Origin: VFKU01 sp964620045 | GTDB lineage: Bacteria > Hydrogenedentota > Hydrogenedentia > Hydrogenedentales > GCA-2746185 | NCBI GenBank assembly: GCA_964620045.1 | Contig: CAZUJL010000024.1 | Span: 4,494-68,493 of the forward strand | Length of the DNA stretch: 64,000 nt | Direction of reading: 5' to 3' | Part shown: positions 16,236-23,829 of the stretch, piece after piece | How the letters are laid out: every line of letters begins with the position of its first letter | Position numbering within the stretch: position 1 is the stretch's first letter | The notes under the pieces: model-generated | What the model was told of the DNA's origin: nothing | What the model saw: the letters and a program-made list of their open reading frames with translations, nothing else | Databases searched by the model: none | Program-made: the position numbers and the translations under genes

Positions 16236-16693
16236 CTGAACGCACTCCCCAAGCGCCGAAGCAGCATCACCGGCCCCTTGTAATTACTTCGACGATTGCC
16301 ACGATTGTTGTGTTGGTCGGCGCGGTGGTGTGGACGGCGCAAACGCTTCAGTCGCACAAGCTGAACCGCTGGCTGCCCGAGCGCGCCGGAAATGCGACCG
16401 TGCTCAGCAAAGGCGAGCGCGGCGCGGATCTCATGCTCGAAATTCGACTCGACGTGCCGCCGGCGTCGCCCGCCGAAGCGGCCTTGATCCCCGAGGACAC
16501 CGAAGGCCGCGACGCCATGGTTGGGGCGCACACGTTTGAAACCTCCGTGCACGTGGATCGCGCGCAATGGGACGCCGCGCAGCCCGGCACGCGCTTGCGC
16601 GCGATGTACCACATCAACGCGCAACGTTCGGAAGTCTTCGTGCCGACGGTATACCTCGATGCGATGGACGCCGGCGCAACGCCGCAACCGTAG
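16226..16693 (+). CDS. Hypothetical single-pass membrane protein
   Basis: I do not recognise this 155-residue protein. It has a short polar N terminus rich in proline and histidine, one membrane helix at about 19-41 (VITSTIATIVVLVGAVVWTA), and a C-terminal domain of about 110 residues predicted to lie outside the membrane. That domain has mixed strand-like segments (ADLMLEIRLDVPPASP, RLRAMYHINAQRSEVFVPTVYL). There is no cysteine, so it is not a zinc anti-sigma factor. The start codon sits inside the preceding terminator hairpin and there is no clear Shine-Dalgarno sequence, so expression may be low or conditional. It stands first in a run of five plus-strand genes to 20813. Confidence 0.6.
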   Translation: MDFSERTPQAPKQHHRPLVITSTIATIVVLVGAVVWTAQTLQSHKLNRWLPERAGNATVLSKGERGADLMLEIRLDVPPASPAEAALIPEDTEGRDAMVGAHTFETSVHVDRAQWDAAQPGTRLRAMYHINAQRSEVFVPTVYLDAMDAGATPQP

Positions 16694-16738
16694 CCGCCGT
16701 TTTTTGCCGCGTTTGTTCCGGAACATTACAATTACGGC

Positions 16739-17227
16739 ATGAGCCTGAGTCCACACGAACTGCGGGAAATCTTCGACCAGACAGTCGTCGTGCGCCAGCC
16801 GCGCTACGGCATTATCAGCGGCTACCACGAACTGCCCTACGTGTGCGTCGGCGAAGGCATCGAGCGCGACACCAAAACCACGCGCATCAGCGGGAAGATT
16901 CAAGTCTCGCCACGTTTTCTCATCCGGCCGCAGCACCTGGAGCCGAGCTACCGCGAGATCTTCGGCGAAGATCTGCCCGAAGCGCTCGCGGGGCGGATGT
17001 TCGGCTTTCTCGGATTCAAAGGCCGGCCGGTGGAGTGTAAGTCCGAGTACCTGAAAGTGGAGCACATCGACAAGCCTGTGCAGGAAACGCTGAACGACGC
17101 GCTGGATTATCTCGAGCGCATGGAAGACATCACCACCGGCGTGCTGGTGTCGCCGAAGCCTGAATATTTCCCGGTATCGATCGAACGGCTGATTGCGGCC
17201 GTATTGGAAGATGAATTTCGCGCGTAA
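16739..17227 (+). CDS. Hypothetical soluble protein
   Basis: The 162-residue product is not familiar. It lacks a signal peptide or membrane helix and is mixed alpha/beta, with a helical N terminus (SPHELREIFDQTVVVRQPRYG) and a strand-rich middle (ISGYHELPYVCVGEG, TTRISGKIQVSPRFLIRPQH). The C-terminal part, about 115-160, is acidic and helical (LNDALDYLERMEDITTG). Only two cysteines are present. It is followed after 12 bases by a coiled-coil gene with a strong AAGGAGG site, so the pair are probably co-transcribed. No function can be assigned. Confidence 0.65.
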   Translation: MSLSPHELREIFDQTVVVRQPRYGIISGYHELPYVCVGEGIERDTKTTRISGKIQVSPRFLIRPQHLEPSYREIFGEDLPEALAGRMFGFLGFKGRPVECKSEYLKVEHIDKPVQETLNDALDYLERMEDITTGVLVSPKPEYFPVSIERLIAAVLEDEFRA

Positions 17228-17239
17228 GGAGGCGATGTC

Positions 17240-17509
17240 ATGAAAAGTGCCTACGAGATCGCGATGGAAAAGATGAAGGCCGCGGGGGCATCGCAGAAAA
17301 AGCTCACCGACGAGCAGAAGAAACGCGTCGCGGAAATCGAGAAGAAGTACGCGGCCCGCATTGCTGAGACCAAGCTTTCGCTCGAACAGCGTGTAGCCGC
17401 GGCGAAGCGAGAAGATCGTGCGGAGCTGCAGAAGCAGCTCATTGACGACGTGAAGCGGCTCGAAGAGAAACGCGAGGCGGAGAAGGACGCCATCTGGAAC
17501 GAGGCCTGA
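17240..17509 (+). CDS. Small charged coiled-coil protein
   Basis: The 89-residue protein is almost entirely lysine, glutamate, arginine and alanine in heptad-like order (LTDEQKKRVAEIEKKYAARI, KQLIDDVKRLEEKREAEKDA), which predicts a single long coiled coil. It has no cysteine, membrane helix or known domain. A good ribosome site, AAGGAGG, lies at 17227-17233, seven bases before the ATG. It is followed five bases later by a GTG-started membrane-anchored protein. It could be a structural or chaperone-like partner of its neighbours. Confidence 0.7.
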   Translation: MKSAYEIAMEKMKAAGASQKKLTDEQKKRVAEIEKKYAARIAETKLSLEQRVAAAKREDRAELQKQLIDDVKRLEEKREAEKDAIWNEA

Positions 17510-17514
17510 GCCGC

Positions 17515-18909
17515 GTGCGAATCGCCTGGCTCGAAAAAAAGCGCGCGCGGCGAGGGTGGGTGGCGCTGATTTTTCTAACCGTCGCGATGACGATTGTATG
17601 GGCGACGAATAGTGCGCTCAGGCCAACGATGATGACGGGCCGCGAGTTGCTCGGCGCGGACTGGGTTTTGTACTCCGACGATTTGCCAGGTACGTGGGAC
17701 CGGCTGGAGCATTCCGACCCTTTTGAACGAATCCGCACGGATGCCCCCGAAGTTTTAGCTGAGCTGGGCACCGCGCTACGCCAGGCAACCGGTGTTCGTT
17801 GGACACCGGCGCGTTGGCACCGCTGGCTAGGCGCGCCGGCGATCATTTCCGTGCGCGGCGAAGATGTCTGTGCTTCGTTTCATCCCGGTCCGCTCACATG
17901 GTTGGGGTTTCTGGCGGCAGGCTTGACGCAGGGGGGCCGGGGCGAGAATGGTCTCGTGCAACTAGGGGATCTGCACGCGGGGTGGTTCGACAGTTATTTG
18001 ATCGTCGGCACATCGGCATCGGTGCTGGGCGACCTGATGCGCGAAGGCGAATGGATGGCTTATGAGACGGAACCGGGGGCCGTTGGCCTGACGATTAATA
18101 ACAAACGTCCGGTGCGATTTCTCCTCAGGCCGTCCGACGAGATTGATCTCGAAATCGAAATGGCGATGGAAGCACAAGGCACGGCACGCCTCCCGGAATA
18201 CCTGGCGGTGGAATGGCCGAAGACACCGATATTCAGCGCGCGAGTTCGGGACGATGCGATCTGGGAGGAGTGGGTGTCGGAACAGTGGCCCGCGTTTCCT
18301 GGACGCAACGACGCGGAGACCCTGTGGCACAGTTTTGCCGAAATGTTGCCGCCGGATTGGGACGGCGGGGCGGATTCATTTCAACTGGCGTTGTTCGGCG
18401 TGGACACCACCGACACGATTCCAATCCCTGACGCCGCGGTATACGCGCGCAGCGAGACGCCACTCACGCCGTTGCTGCCGCCCGTAAGCGCGATCCCCTA
18501 CGAGTGGTCGGGCGTGAGCGGGTGGATGACGCCGTGGAAGGGGGAAGGCGCGAACCTGTTTGTGGTTGCGAACGATCGCGCGCGGGTGTTCACGAACGAA
18601 GAAGCCACGATGGCGGCGCTGATGGGCCGCGAGCGCGCAGGGCGTGTTTCGTCCGAGGACGCGTCGATCGCCATCGATGCGCCTCGTCTGGCCGAAGTAC
18701 TGATCAATATCGCGCGCAGGGCCGCGAAGAACGAACTGTGGCCGGAACAAAACGCCGATGATGTCGAACACGACGTGTTGCCATGGATTCGCGCCTTCGG
18801 CGCGCTCGGCGAGATTCATCTCGAAGGCCACTATGAGAACGGCCCGCTCGTGTTGCGCGGCGGCACGCAGGCGCCGTCCGAGGAAGTCTCGGAGATTAAC
18901 GCCGAATGA
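17515..18909 (+). CDS. Hypothetical membrane-anchored protein
   Basis: This 464-residue protein starts at a GTG and has a basic N terminus (EKKRARRGW) followed by one membrane helix at about 14-33 (WVALIFLTVAMTIVWATNSA). The rest would lie in the periplasm. It opens with RELLGADWVLYSDDLPGTWD and contains repeated acidic and tryptophan-rich segments. I see no catalytic motif and cannot name a family. The layout resembles a DUF3352-like solute or scaffold protein (a long exported domain with LGDLMREGEWMAYET and a late NLFVVANDRARVFTNEEATM), but this is a weak impression. Its stop overlaps the next start by ATGA (18906-18909), so the two products are coupled. Confidence 0.65.
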   Translation: MRIAWLEKKRARRGWVALIFLTVAMTIVWATNSALRPTMMTGRELLGADWVLYSDDLPGTWDRLEHSDPFERIRTDAPEVLAELGTALRQATGVRWTPARWHRWLGAPAIISVRGEDVCASFHPGPLTWLGFLAAGLTQGGRGENGLVQLGDLHAGWFDSYLIVGTSASVLGDLMREGEWMAYETEPGAVGLTINNKRPVRFLLRPSDEIDLEIEMAMEAQGTARLPEYLAVEWPKTPIFSARVRDDAIWEEWVSEQWPAFPGRNDAETLWHSFAEMLPPDWDGGADSFQLALFGVDTTDTIPIPDAAVYARSETPLTPLLPPVSAIPYEWSGVSGWMTPWKGEGANLFVVANDRARVFTNEEATMAALMGRERAGRVSSEDASIAIDAPRLAEVLINIARRAAKNELWPEQNADDVEHDVLPWIRAFGALGEIHLEGHYENGPLVLRGGTQAPSEEVSEINAE

Positions 18910-20813
18910 TCGCTGCGGCGCTCATCGTGGCGGCCTGTATCGCGGCTGAACCCGCGGTCGAGAACCCCAAGCCGCAGGTGGCCGCGATATCGGGCCACGG
19001 CGGACTCACGGCCGGACTCGACGCTTCTGGAGTGCTCACCGTGCTGCGCTGGCCAAATCCCGGCGGCGCGAACATGATTCGCACCGCGACCGATGCAGAC
19101 TCTGTCGGCGGCGGACGTTGGGGCATCGAGATCAATGGCGCATGGCGGTGGATTGGCGATCCGGCGGCGCGAGTGCAGCAGGAGTGGACGGGTTTTAGTG
19201 TCTTCGAAACGACCACGGACTGGCCGGATGGGGTAAGCATTCTTCAGATTTCCGGGGTCGTGCCCGGGCACGATATTTTCTTTAGCTCAATTGCGATCTC
19301 GGGTGCGCGCACCAAACCGCGTGCTGTATGGATCGCCGAGTTTGCCCCGACGATGCGCCAAGTGCCGGAGCTTGCTGCGTGGGAAGAAGCATTTAACGCA
19401 ACGCGTGGCTTTGCTGCCTTTGTTGGCAAAGGACGCCAACGTATCTGGAATTTTCGCCCCGCACAGCTGAGCGCCAAGGACTGGTCCGAAGCGCGAAAAC
19501 TTACAGGTATCGCAACAACGACGGACACCTGGACAGAGTTTGGAGACGGCGTGTGGATCGCGTTGTCGAGTTACGAACGGACGGAAAGCGCCGCAGTTAC
19601 CGCGTCTATACGGGAAGCAGTCGGTGCGATAAGCAATCGTGCATCAATGTTGAACTCCGTTGTGGGTAGCGCTGTCTCTGCAATTGAACCGGTGGTTCAG
19701 GGAGAAAGCTCAAGTTACGGTGCCGCGATATATATTCGGGTCGCCGAAAGCCATAAAGACTCCGCCGCCTCGCTGCCGGTTAATTTATTTTCGCGGTCGG
19801 AGGAGCAGACGAGAGAATGGCCGCATTTAATTCAAGGAATTCTACCGGCCGAGATTACGAAGTACGCCGCTCGCCATTGGCTGACGTTGCGCGCTTTACA
19901 GGACAACGACTCGGGGCTTAGCGTGCGCGGCATTGCATCGCGTCCGGCGCAAGCCATGGTCTGGCCGAAAGAAGCGGCGATCGTCGATTGGGCGAAGATG
20001 TTGCTGGACGACAGCCAAACTGCCGAAGCACAGTTGGAAGTCTATCTTAAGTTAATCCGCACCGACGATCGCCCGCGCAAGCCCTACGGCAGCATGCCGG
20101 AGTCGGTGTATACGAGCGGCGAGATTGCCTCGCCGCATTTTGTGGTCGATGATCGCGCTGTTGCGCTCACGCTGTGGGCGATCGTGCAAGCGAAAATGCC
20201 GATCGACACGCGCGCCGCATGGCTGAAGGAACATTGGCCCGAGATCGAAGCAGCGGGGGAGTTCCTGAGCACGTGGGCGGACGCACGGCGTGGCGCGCCA
20301 CTGTGGTGCGATGATCCCATCGAGTTATCGGACGCGGAAACGCAAGACCGTCTGTTCTCGGCCTACGCCGGGATGAACGCCGCGATTACGCTGGCGACGT
20401 GGGCCGAGCAACCGGTGCCGGCGGCATGGATCTCGCGGCGCGATCAGCTCCATGACCTGATCGAGTGGGTGCTGACGACGCCGGGGAAATGGATACCGGG
20501 CGAGTCCATCATGCTGGAACTGACCCCGCTGTCGAGTGACCTCATCCAGCGGCTATACGAAGACACAACCCGCCGCTTGGAAAATCCGATCGGGCTCACG
20601 GCGCGGCCGTTGGCAGCGCTGCTGCTTCAGTCCTCGCTGCTGCACGCGCGGGACGCGGGTATTGCGCCGTTGCCAGCCGAGCGGGTCGTGGTGGATGTGC
20701 TGACGCGGTTGGGCGATCCAAATCATCCGGCCTACGCCGGCGTCGATTCTTTGGTGTCGGCAGAAGTTCTCGCGGCGCTGCGCTTGCGTCAACCGGTTCC
20801 CGCGCAACACTAA
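18906..20813 (+). CDS. Exported protein with probable (alpha/alpha)6-barrel glycoside-hydrolase-like domain
   Basis: The 635-residue product has a short hydrophobic leader (MIAAALIVAACIAAEP) that could be a signal peptide or a weak lipobox (VAAC). The N-terminal 250 residues look beta-rich (WGIEINGAWRWIGDP, GVWIALSSYERTESAAVTASI). The C-terminal 350 are mostly helical with tryptophan and acidic motifs (DWAKMLLDD, HFVVDDRAVALTLWAIVQ, LIEWVLTTPGKW). A beta domain followed by a helical toroid is the plan of GH15-type enzymes, but I cannot point to the two catalytic glutamates with confidence. It is coupled to the gene before and overlaps the tail of nsrR on the other strand by four bases. Confidence 0.6.
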   Translation: MIAAALIVAACIAAEPAVENPKPQVAAISGHGGLTAGLDASGVLTVLRWPNPGGANMIRTATDADSVGGGRWGIEINGAWRWIGDPAARVQQEWTGFSVFETTTDWPDGVSILQISGVVPGHDIFFSSIAISGARTKPRAVWIAEFAPTMRQVPELAAWEEAFNATRGFAAFVGKGRQRIWNFRPAQLSAKDWSEARKLTGIATTTDTWTEFGDGVWIALSSYERTESAAVTASIREAVGAISNRASMLNSVVGSAVSAIEPVVQGESSSYGAAIYIRVAESHKDSAASLPVNLFSRSEEQTREWPHLIQGILPAEITKYAARHWLTLRALQDNDSGLSVRGIASRPAQAMVWPKEAAIVDWAKMLLDDSQTAEAQLEVYLKLIRTDDRPRKPYGSMPESVYTSGEIASPHFVVDDRAVALTLWAIVQAKMPIDTRAAWLKEHWPEIEAAGEFLSTWADARRGAPLWCDDPIELSDAETQDRLFSAYAGMNAAITLATWAEQPVPAAWISRRDQLHDLIEWVLTTPGKWIPGESIMLELTPLSSDLIQRLYEDTTRRLENPIGLTARPLAALLLQSSLLHARDAGIAPLPAERVVVDVLTRLGDPNHPAYAGVDSLVSAEVLAALRLRQPVPAQH

Positions 20814-21253
20814 CTACTACGCGCGACGCTCGTGCCCAATAACGAATTGAGTTGCCGCGTATTCGCGGCGGCGTCGGCGAGTGTGTACTCCGCGAGCACG
20901 CTCATGAACGCATCTCCTGCCTGACGCAATACCTTGCGCAAGCGACACACCGGCGTGATGGGGCACGTCGGGTGTTCGCCGAAGCACTCCACCCATTCCA
21001 TGTTCGGCTCCATGTCGCGCACGACGTGGTGCAGGCGGATCGAAGTCGCGGGTTTTGCCAGGCTGATGCCGCCCGAGCGGCCCTTCGTGGTGTGAATGTA
21101 TCCCGCCTTGCCGAGGTTGTGGACGACCTTCACGAGGTGGTTGCGCGACACGCCGTATGCGGCGGCAATTTGGGCCACCGTGCTGCCTTCGGGATGCGTG
21201 GCGAGATAGATGAGCGTGCGCAGGGCGTAGTCGGTATACATCGTTAAATGCAC
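20810..21253 (-). CDS. nsrR: NsrR-type nitric-oxide-sensing Rrf2 repressor
   Basis: The 147-residue protein is an Rrf2 family winged-helix regulator. MYTDYALRTLIYLATHPEGS, YGVSRNHLVKVVHNLGKAGY and GRSGGISLAKPA match NsrR, and the iron-sulfur ligands are Cys90, Cys97 and Cys103 (CPITPVCRL). NsrR binds DNA with its cluster intact and lets go when the cluster is nitrosylated. I chose the GTG at 21253 since GGAGGG lies seven bases upstream and the protein then aligns end to end with E. coli NsrR; an ATG at 21280 would add nine unmatched residues. The gene is divergent from a globin operon and so probably controls it. Confidence 0.9.
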   Translation of the reverse strand: MHLTMYTDYALRTLIYLATHPEGSTVAQIAAAYGVSRNHLVKVVHNLGKAGYIHTTKGRSGGISLAKPATSIRLHHVVRDMEPNMEWVECFGEHPTCPITPVCRLRKVLRQAGDAFMSVLAEYTLADAAANTRQLNSLLGTSVARSS

Positions 21254-21301
21254 GGGAAAGCCCTCCAAAGCGCACCTCATTGTGCGGCCTTGCCCGGTGA
21301 A

Positions 21302-21346
21302 TTGACAAGGCCGAATGGTTAATATATATTAAAAATACATATTAAC
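21302..21346 (+). promoter_or_regulatory. Sigma-70 promoter overlapped by an NsrR-type operator
   Basis: TTGACA (21302-21307) and TATATT (21325-21330) are 17 bases apart, an almost ideal promoter reading toward the globin gene. Over the -10 box lies an 11-1-11 palindrome: AATATATATTA (21321-21331), A (21332), AAATACATATT (21333-21343). The right arm, read on the other strand, is AATATGTATTT, very close to the known NsrR half-site. The symmetry extends to GTT (21318-21320) and AAC (21344-21346), giving 14-base arms with two mismatches. A repressor here would block polymerase directly. Confidence 0.85.
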
Positions 21347-21388
21347 TGTCCGCGAACGAACGGCTCGCGGGCCGAGAGGAGTGGGGTT

Positions 21389-21754
21389 ATGGCTACGATT
21401 TACGATCAAATCGGTGGTGCGGGCGCGATGGATGCCGCGGTGGATGTGTTTTATCGCCATGTGCTGAGCGATGACCGGATCAGTCACTGGTTCGACGATA
21501 TCGACATGGAGCGCCAGGCGGCCAAGCAGAAGGCCTTTTTGACGATGGCGTTCGGCGGGCCGAGCCACTACACGGGCAAGGACATGCGGGCTGGCCACGC
21601 GCACTTGGTGAAGCGCGGTTTGAACGACACCCATTTCAACGCTGTCGTCGAGAACCTGAAAAAGACGATGGAAGAGCTCAACGTGCCGGCCAACCTGATC
21701 TCGGATGCGCTGGCCGTGGCCGAATCGACCCGCGGCGACGTATTGGGCCGCTAA
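21389..21754 (+). CDS. glbN: Truncated haemoglobin, group I (TrHbN-like)
   Basis: The 121-residue protein is a 2-over-2 globin. It starts with the family motif TIYDQIGG, has the distal tyrosine Tyr22 (FYRHV), the MAFGGP turn, and the proximal haem ligand His70 in GKDMRAGHAHLV. Group I truncated globins oxidise nitric oxide to nitrate when supplied with electrons. The gene is two bases from the reductase that follows, which supplies a plausible electron source. It lies under an NsrR-type operator and opposite nsrR. Length matches the family (about 117-125). Confidence 0.93.
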   Translation: MATIYDQIGGAGAMDAAVDVFYRHVLSDDRISHWFDDIDMERQAAKQKAFLTMAFGGPSHYTGKDMRAGHAHLVKRGLNDTHFNAVVENLKKTMEELNVPANLISDALAVAESTRGDVLGR

Positions 21755-21756
21755 CC

Positions 21757-22746
21757 ATGGCCTCGCTGCGTTTCGGAGACGCCGCATACGAATGCGGCGC
21801 GGGGGAGACCGTGCTGGAGTGCCTTGAGCGGCACGGGGTCCCGACGCGTTCCTCGTGCCGCACGGGCGTGTGCCAGACCTGTCTGATGCGCGCGACGGCG
21901 GGCGATCCCGGTGCAGTAGCGCAGCAAGGGTTGAAAGACACACTCAAAGCGCAGCGCTATTTTCTCGCGTGCGTGTGCCGGCCTACCGAAGATTTGACCG
22001 TGACCTCTGCGAATGATGCGGGTCTGCAACTGCGGGGACGGATCGTCGAGAAGTCACTGCTCAACGAGCGCACGGTGCGGCTTCGCTACGCACTCGATCG
22101 GCCAGCGGACTACCGCGCGGGTCAGTTTATGAATCTCGTCGGGCCGAGCGGCGATGTGCGCAGTTACTCGCTCGCCAGCGTGCCGGGGGTGGATGCCTTC
22201 ATCGAGTTTCACATCATGGCGCTGCCCAACGGCCGCGTGAGCACGTGGGCGATGCACCACGCGAACGTGGGCGACGAATCCGAATTCCTCGGGCCACACG
22301 GCGCTTGTTTTTATGTGCCGGGTCGTCCGGAACAGCCGCTCGTTTTGGTCGGCACCGGAACGGGCCTGGCCCCGCTGTTCGGAATCGCACGCGACGCCCT
22401 CGCGCAGGGGCACACGGGCCCCATCCGGCTTTACCACGGCGCGTTGCGGCGCCCCGCGTTGTATCTGGTCGAGGAATTGCACGCGCTGAGCGCTGCGCAT
22501 CCGAACTTCGAATATGTCCCGTGCGTCCTGCACGCGGACGACGATCACAGCGGCGCCAATGTCGGCGACATCCAGGCGATTGTGCTGGAGCAGGAGGGGC
22601 GCTTCACAGGAAAACGCATTTTTCTCTGTGGCGACCCGAATCTGGTGAAGGGACTCCAGCGGGCGGTCTTCAAGGCCGGCGCGAGCCTCAAAGAGATTCT
22701 GGCGGACGCGTTTCTGCCCAGTCAGGCCCCGGCGGCCAAGGTCTGA
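21757..22746 (+). CDS. 2Fe-2S ferredoxin / FAD / NAD(P)H reductase, probable globin partner
   Basis: The 329-residue protein has an N-terminal plant-type ferredoxin domain (about 1-85) with Cys34, Cys39, Cys42 and Cys72 or Cys74. An FAD domain follows with RSYSLA (135-140), then an NAD(P) domain with GTGTGLAP (199-206) and FLCGDP near 290. This order is that of phenol hydroxylase and CDP-6-deoxyglucoseen reductases. It begins two bases after the globin stop. Together the pair would do what a one-piece flavohaemoglobin does, moving electrons from NAD(P)H through FAD and iron-sulfur to a haem that destroys nitric oxide. The partnership is inferred from position and shared regulation. Confidence 0.88.
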   Translation: MASLRFGDAAYECGAGETVLECLERHGVPTRSSCRTGVCQTCLMRATAGDPGAVAQQGLKDTLKAQRYFLACVCRPTEDLTVTSANDAGLQLRGRIVEKSLLNERTVRLRYALDRPADYRAGQFMNLVGPSGDVRSYSLASVPGVDAFIEFHIMALPNGRVSTWAMHHANVGDESEFLGPHGACFYVPGRPEQPLVLVGTGTGLAPLFGIARDALAQGHTGPIRLYHGALRRPALYLVEELHALSAAHPNFEYVPCVLHADDDHSGANVGDIQAIVLEQEGRFTGKRIFLCGDPNLVKGLQRAVFKAGASLKEILADAFLPSQAPAAKV

Positions 22747-22908
22747 ATTCCCGAAACGCGCGCGGCCTCTAAGTTAAACAAGGATAGGCGCTTAGCGTGG
22801 CCCGGCGCACCCAAAACGCATTTGGAGTCTTTTGCGGGTTAGCTGCCTTATATGCGGCGGCCAGGGGCGATCTAAAACTAGATTTTTCAACCTTTTATAG
22901 CGTATTCT

Positions 22909-23817
22909 ATGCGGCACGGAATGTGCTCCAACGGCTGCATGTCTAAGTGTGTCTCGCGGATACCCCTCGGACTACTCATGGTCTTGGGGGTGGTGTTTGC
23001 TGCGGTGCCACCGGCTGTGGCGGACGACGTATCGAGCGAAGCGCCAAGCGTGACCTACGCCGTCGATCCCGTCAACCCCATCGCCAAGGCCCCGTTTCGG
23101 GTGACGTACGAGCTGCGGTGGTCTGGCGGACCGGAATCGCTGGGTGTTATTCCCGCGGAACCGGCGGCGGTGGTGTGGGGCACGGCGCGGTTGGCCAGTG
23201 CGATCGCTTATCCCATGACCGACGGACAACGGCTGCAGTACACCGTGGAATACGTCGCGTCGAAGGACGGCGAAGTGGCCGTGCCGCCCTTGGCGCTGAG
23301 TTACGTGTTAAATCCGCCACTGGAAGAGCGGCCGAAGGTCGTGGCGGGAGCCGCCGCGGCACCGGCACCTGATCCGACAGCAGTGGAGCCGGTCAGCGTC
23401 GAGGCGCCGGGTTTCACGGTGCAGGTGCATAAGGCTGTGAGCCCCGCGCTGGTGTACGGCGGAGTGGCTACGGTCATCGTGGTGATTGGGTTGGTGGCGA
23501 TGCTGGCGATGTCGCGCCGGAGACACTCGGTGCTGGGTGAGTTGCCCGCCGAAGGCACGACGATCCAGTCGATGATGAACGCCGCGCGGCAGCACCGGTT
23601 GGATGGAAAGTTTTACGAGTACTACCGCGAACTCGCGCGGGCTTCGACGTTGTTGGCGCCGAGTATTGGCGCCAAGAAGCTCCGCGAAACGCTGGAACAC
23701 TATGCGGAACAGGTGGGTTATGGTGCATTACACCCCACGGAAGACGACCTCGAAGGAGCGTTGCGCGATGTGGAGCGCGCATCGCGTGAGCGGAACGAAA
23801 AGCCGGAACAACACTGA
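22909..23817 (+). CDS. BatD-like single-pass membrane protein, first gene of the Bat/MoxR operon
   Basis: The 302-residue protein has a signal segment (IPLGLLMVLGVVFAAVPPAVA), a periplasmic beta-sandwich domain (about 40-145), a membrane helix near 183-203 (LVYGGVATVIVVIGLVAMLA) and a cytosolic helical tail (about 210-302). The same plan recurs in the gene at 26027, so the two look like distant paralogues flanking moxR and DUF58. ATGs at 22921 and 22939 are alternative starts; none has a strong ribosome site. It ends 12 bases before moxR. Function is unknown beyond membership of the operon. Confidence 0.75.
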   Translation: MRHGMCSNGCMSKCVSRIPLGLLMVLGVVFAAVPPAVADDVSSEAPSVTYAVDPVNPIAKAPFRVTYELRWSGGPESLGVIPAEPAAVVWGTARLASAIAYPMTDGQRLQYTVEYVASKDGEVAVPPLALSYVLNPPLEERPKVVAGAAAAPAPDPTAVEPVSVEAPGFTVQVHKAVSPALVYGGVATVIVVIGLVAMLAMSRRRHSVLGELPAEGTTIQSMMNAARQHRLDGKFYEYYRELARASTLLAPSIGAKKLRETLEHYAEQVGYGALHPTEDDLEGALRDVERASRERNEKPEQH

Positions 23818-23829
23818 GGGATCGGGCGC

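Noticed and set aside
16226..16693. Anti-sigma factor for the upstream sigma gene
   Set aside because: It is membrane-anchored and adjacent, but has no cysteine or HxxxCxxC motif, no N-terminal anti-sigma helix bundle, and is separated by a terminator.
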